A stretch of DNA of 8,409 nt from Alphaproteobacteria bacterium (GTDB lineage Bacteria; Pseudomonadota; Alphaproteobacteria; Paracaedibacterales; CAIULA01): contig JAIEMR010000042.1 in the NCBI GenBank assembly GCA_019751935.1, positions 1 through 8,409 on the forward strand. The letters are read 5' to 3'. The notes under the pieces are model-generated. The model worked only from the letters and a program-made list of their open reading frames with translations. It ran no database searches and was not told the origin of the DNA. Within the stretch, counting starts at the first letter, position 1. Every line of letters begins with the position of its first letter. The position numbers and the translations under genes were made by a program. Shown piece after piece: positions 6,332 through 8,409 of the stretch.

Positions 6332-6432
6332 CGTCATCACGAAGCCACGAAGGGGCTGTGGTGATCCAGAAAGATGTTGAAAAATCTAGATTTACTGGAT
6401 TGCCACAAAGCCTGCGTCTTTTCGCAATGACG
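6332..6432. repeat. Long imperfect palindrome, CGTCAT...ATGACG type (possible dispersed repeat)
   Basis: Two 38-base arms, 6332-6369 and 6395-6432, are reverse complements at about 27 of 38 positions by hand alignment. The outer CGTCAT/ATGACG and the inner ATCCAG/CTGGAT ends are exact. The 25-base centre contains the perfect palindrome AAATCTAGATTT. This layout resembles the CGTCATTGCGA... palindromic repeats scattered through many intracellular bacterial genomes. It sits between convergent genes and may act as a two-way terminator hairpin. It encodes no protein, and no clear target-site duplication was found. Confidence 0.7.
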
Positions 6433-6480
6433 AAAATGTTTTATGTCGATCTAGCCACAAGATCAATATAGATTTCAGCC

Positions 6481-6834
6481 TTACGCATCCCCCCTATTAT
6501 ATTGCGCAAAAAAAGATTTTAAATCACTTGCTAGAGGTTGCTCATCCTCATCAACAAATAATCGCACAGGCTTTGACGGCACATTCAAAGAATCTTTTGA
6601 GCGAAGAACCGCTTGCTTTAAGAGTTCATCACGACTCAATCTAGTTTTTTTTGGCTCTTCTGTTCCAGGGAAATAGAGAATAGGCAAATTTATTTCAGAT
6701 ACCACAGGAACCAAAGGTTTTTTACCTTTAGTTTCTTCGTCAAGACCAGAAGCTTGCAAATTATCTGCCCACAAACCATTTGAACTTAGAAACAAAGACA
6801 TCCCCAAGAGAGCCATCATTTTTTTACTTAGCAT
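6481..6834 (-). CDS. Small exported protein of unknown function
   Basis: I do not recognise this 117-residue protein. It starts MLSKKMMALLGMSLFLSSNGLWA, a classical Sec signal peptide (Lys-Lys, hydrophobic core, likely cleavage after Ala23), leaving a mature protein of about 94 residues with no cysteine and no membrane segment. The mature part is hydrophilic and looks low in order: a charged linker DEETKGKKP (32-40), a short hydrophobic strand INLPILYFPG (48-57), then SRDELLKQAVLRSKDSL (67-83), likely helical, and FVDEDEQP (93-100). The ATG has AAGGAG 7 bases upstream. It is divergent from the 398-residue exported protein and shares with it an intergenic region rich in CtrA-type sites, so the two may work together. 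Real-gene confidence rests on the signal peptide, ribosome site and promoter. Confidence 0.72.
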   Translation of the reverse strand: MLSKKMMALLGMSLFLSSNGLWADNLQASGLDEETKGKKPLVPVVSEINLPILYFPGTEEPKKTRLSRDELLKQAVLRSKDSLNVPSKPVRLFVDEDEQPLASDLKSFFAQYNRGDA

Positions 6835-6863
6835 ATCAAATCTCCTTACAAAAGAACACTTGC

Positions 6864-6891
6864 GATATACTAGATAATTTCAATTTGTTAA
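6864..6891 (-). promoter_or_regulatory. Candidate promoter of the small exported protein gene
   Basis: On the minus strand, TTAACA (6891-6886) as -35, a 16-base spacer, then TATATC (6869-6864) as -10. This predicts a leader of only about 22 bases carrying the AAGGAG site. The -35 is the TTAAC half of a CtrA-type site. Confidence 0.5.
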
Positions 6892-6902
6892 CAATTCGTT
6901 AA
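6887..6902 (-). promoter_or_regulatory. CtrA-type binding site 1
   Basis: On the minus strand TTAA-CGAATTG-TTAAC, an exact match to the alphaproteobacterial CtrA consensus TTAA-N7-TTAAC. Its TTAAC overlaps the inferred -35 of the leftward gene, where CtrA typically acts. Confidence 0.55.
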
Positions 6903-6928
6903 TTCATTTTAACTAATATTAATAATTG

Positions 6929-6944
6929 TTAATTTGTTGTTAAC
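6929..6944 (+). promoter_or_regulatory. CtrA-type binding site 2
   Basis: TTAA-TTTGTTG-TTAAC on the plus strand, an exact consensus match. It shares its GTTAAC core with site 3, so both might not be filled at once. Confidence 0.5.
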
Positions 6945-6954
6945 AATAAATTAA
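6939..6954 (-). promoter_or_regulatory. CtrA-type binding site 3
   Basis: TTAA-TTTATTG-TTAAC on the minus strand, an exact consensus match overlapping site 2 by six bases in the opposite direction. Confidence 0.5.
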
Positions 6955-6963
6955 AAACCAAAA

Positions 6964-6979
6964 TTAATAATAAATTAAC
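6964..6979 (+). promoter_or_regulatory. CtrA-type binding site 4
   Basis: TTAA-TAATAAA-TTAAC on the plus strand, an exact consensus match. Its TTAAC overlaps the inferred -35 of the rightward 398-residue gene. Confidence 0.55.
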
Positions 6980-7002
6980 AATATAGAATTAGACTTCATA
7001 GT
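6975..7002 (+). promoter_or_regulatory. Candidate promoter of the 398-residue exported protein gene
   Basis: TTAACA (6975-6980), a 16-base spacer, then CATAGT (6997-7002) as a weak -10; a start near 7009 leaves a leader of about 20 bases with AAAGGA. The geometry mirrors that of the leftward promoter: a CtrA-type site on the -35 and a 16-base spacer. Confidence 0.45.
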
Positions 7003-7028
7003 TAGGAATAAATTAAAGGATCAATCAC

Positions 7029-8225
7029 ATGATCTCTTGCGTCCTTATTCTTATTACTTGTTTCTTTACAATATCCACAGTATATACTGCTGAATATTAT
7101 GAAGATGATTATTTTAAAAGAGAGTATCTTTTCTTTAATCGCGCAACCAATCAAATTTTTCGAAGAGGGATTCCTGTTGAACTGCCGCCTTCGTTAGAAA
7201 TTGAATTAAAACATTACAAAAGTGACAAACTAAAAGCATATCTTGACACCCAACCACGGCCTATTCATGACGAGGTTCTGAATCACTTTATAAATCAAAC
7301 GGTGCTTGATTGGTGCGCTGAAAATTTAAAAGATTTGAGAGAAGAACCAGAAGATGTATTGGATTATATGAAAACAAGAGAGTTTGAATCAATAGAATTA
7401 GAATACTCTTGCATACCTTTTTTTCTGATTTCTTCAAACAAAACTTATAGACAAACAAGTGTTGAACAGATCACATTAAAACAAAGAGACGGATCATTTA
7501 TTGCCTCCATCCCTCGAGCAAAAAATCCTGAATATCAACTCGCCTATAGCGAAGGCGGAAAATTAACCACATATACAGACATAGAAATACCAAGTCCTGC
7601 CGGCCGTGTTCGATTAAGTGTTCAAAATACCTTTCCAAGATTATCTACTCGCACTCAATGCTCTGTGCCCATTGAGCATGACATAATTTTCTTAGGGGAT
7701 TGGATCCTTACCAACGAAAATATTTACCCCAGGTACACCCATGAAGACACCCCAACTCCAGACCCATCATTAGCAGCGTATGTTCCAAAACCATTAAAAG
7801 AAAGACTATTAAAGGATCTATTTGAAAACTTTAAAAAGGCCATGGTTCCTGTGATTGTAACCAGAAAAACAGTAAAATCTTTATGGGAAAAAGACAATCC
7901 GTCTGTCCCTATGCCGAAAACTCTTGAAGCTATTCAAGCAGCTGATACAGAAAATAGGCTACTTCGGAAAGTCTTTTCTCATCCAACTTTGTCGCACGAC
8001 ATTGGCTTTAAAGGAACAAGCAGAAAACTAGAAGAACTGACCTGGAAATACGTGCTCAGCAGGTGTAAGAATATTGAACAACTGAGCACAGCTCTCATGA
8101 TTAGCGATATTACCGATATCACCAACTGGCAAGACATCTTTGATCTTGGCACTTCGTTGGGCTTTCCTGAAGCACCAAATATTATTATTAAAAGCTTGCT
8201 AGGGGAAGATGGAATCTCTTCCTAA
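7029..8225 (+). CDS. Exported or membrane-anchored protein of unknown function, 398 residues
   Basis: I recognise no domain in this protein. Residues 2-20 (ISCVLILITCFFTISTVYT) are a hydrophobic N-terminal segment, either a signal peptide cut near Ala21 or an uncleaved anchor; no Lys or Arg precedes it, which is unusual. The mature part starts with an acidic aromatic run EYYEDDYFKREYLFF (22-36). Residues 36-130 look mainly helical (LEIELKHYKSDKLKAYL, VLNHFINQTVLDWCAENLKDL). Residues 130-235 look beta-rich (QITLKQRDGSFIASIPRA, RVRLSVQNTF). A proline-rich linker (241-255, TPTPDPSLAAYVPKP) follows, and the C-terminal 145 residues are again helical. Beyond the leader there are four Cys (96, 128, 211, 346). 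The ATG has AAAGGA 8 bases upstream. Codon and base use look like the neighbours. It is a single gene, divergent from the small exported protein. Confidence 0.82.
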   Translation: MISCVLILITCFFTISTVYTAEYYEDDYFKREYLFFNRATNQIFRRGIPVELPPSLEIELKHYKSDKLKAYLDTQPRPIHDEVLNHFINQTVLDWCAENLKDLREEPEDVLDYMKTREFESIELEYSCIPFFLISSNKTYRQTSVEQITLKQRDGSFIASIPRAKNPEYQLAYSEGGKLTTYTDIEIPSPAGRVRLSVQNTFPRLSTRTQCSVPIEHDIIFLGDWILTNENIYPRYTHEDTPTPDPSLAAYVPKPLKERLLKDLFENFKKAMVPVIVTRKTVKSLWEKDNPSVPMPKTLEAIQAADTENRLLRKVFSHPTLSHDIGFKGTSRKLEELTWKYVLSRCKNIEQLSTALMISDITDITNWQDIFDLGTSLGFPEAPNIIIKSLLGEDGISS

Positions 8226-8258
8226 AAAAGTAGACTTTAAAATATAAATATTGTATAT

Positions 8259-8280
8259 CTATTTATATTTTTATAAATAG
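8259..8280. terminator. AT-only hairpin downstream of the 398-residue gene
   Basis: CTATTTATA (8259-8267) and TATAAATAG (8272-8280) form a perfect 9-base stem with a TTTT loop, 34 bases after the stop codon. It has only one G-C pair and no real T-run after it, so it is a weak terminator candidate, though the only one close to the gene end. Confidence 0.35.
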
Positions 8281-8330
8281 TTGTAGCTTAATGCAACATA
8301 ATATTTCACAAATTTTTTGTAATGTTTTAA

Positions 8331-8354
8331 GATAAAAATTTTGCAATTTTTGTC
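8331..8354. repeat. Small hairpin in the AT-rich gap
   Basis: GATAAAAATT (8331-8340) pairs with AATTTTTGTC (8345-8354) around a TTGC loop, ten pairs including one G-T wobble. It could be a second weak terminator or chance pairing in very AT-rich DNA. I see nothing else in the 8226-8398 gap except short runs of A and T. Confidence 0.3.
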
Positions 8355-8398
8355 ATCTATTTTACAAAAAGATTTTTTGAGAAAAAGGATTTTTTTGA

Positions 8399-8409
8399 AT
8401 GGCGCCAAC
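8399..8409 (+). CDS. Possible start of a further gene, cut by the right edge
   Basis: ATG GCG CCA (Met-Ala-Pro) at the very end is preceded by AAAAAGGA about 9 bases upstream, and the base composition changes abruptly from nearly pure A/T to GC-rich at the ATG. Only three codons are visible, so no function can be given. Confidence 0.4.

Noticed and set aside
6448..6464. GATCT...AGATC stem downstream of the small exported gene as a terminator
   Set aside because: The stem is only five bases with no T-run on either strand; the larger palindrome at 6332-6432 is a better candidate.
6835..7028. AT-rich region with CtrA-type sites considered as a chromosomal replication origin
   Set aside because: Alphaproteobacterial origins carry CtrA sites, but no DnaA-box cluster is present. 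The only near-match, ATATCCACA at 7071-7079, is single and inside a coding region, and the flanking genes are not origin-linked ones. Promoter function explains the sites better.
8280..8297. GTTG...CAAC with a tRNA-like TAGCTTAAT string
   Set aside because: A four-base stem only; no cloverleaf, T-arm or acceptor stem can be built around it.

Overview
The window suggests an AT-rich, obligately or facultatively intracellular alphaproteobacterium of the Rickettsiales/Holosporales type (Holosporales, e.g. the Paracaedibacter/Caedibacter group, is my best guess, from memory of the families and not from a search). The reasons are an iscR-(iscS-like)-iscS-iscU order with two tandem cysteine desulfurases, as in Rickettsia; an IscS sequence of rickettsial character; an alphaproteobacterial CGPC-type CnoX next to a LON-domain protein, a Trm112-like protein and a DUF971 protein; and a CGTCAT-type imperfect palindrome in an intergenic gap. 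No tRNA, rRNA, CRISPR array or transposase gene was seen.

Layout. Positions 1-3223 (minus strand) hold the head of an isc iron-sulfur cluster operon, read right to left: iscR, an IscS-like cysteine desulfurase, iscS and iscU, which runs off the left edge. The first three genes overlap by 4 and 23 bases, and iscU follows iscS by 20 bases. The 3224-3461 gap is a divergent control region. It holds a good match to a type 1 IscR operator (3356-3380) lying over the -35 of the inferred iscR promoter, and a hairpin in the leader of the rightward operon. Positions 3462-6308 (plus strand) are a compact five-gene operon: alpha/beta hydrolase, CnoX thioredoxin-TPR protein, LON substrate-binding-domain protein, Trm112/UPF0434-like protein and DUF971 protein.

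Positions 6309-6480 separate convergent genes and contain a 101-base inverted-repeat element (6332-6432). Positions 6481-6834 (minus) and 7029-8225 (plus) encode two divergent proteins of unknown function with N-terminal export signals. Their shared 194-base AT-rich promoter region carries four exact TTAA-N7-TTAAC sites, the binding consensus of the alphaproteobacterial cell-cycle regulator CtrA. The two outer sites fall on inferred -35 elements of the two divergent promoters. From 8226 to the right edge the DNA is very AT-rich with small hairpins, ending in what may be the first codons of another gene (8399).

How it fits together. The left half is Fe-S cluster assembly under IscR feedback. 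The rightward operon is a protein-quality/redox housekeeping group that could share the IscR control region. The right part is lineage-specific: two exported orphans probably co-regulated by CtrA, the least explained and most interesting part of the window.
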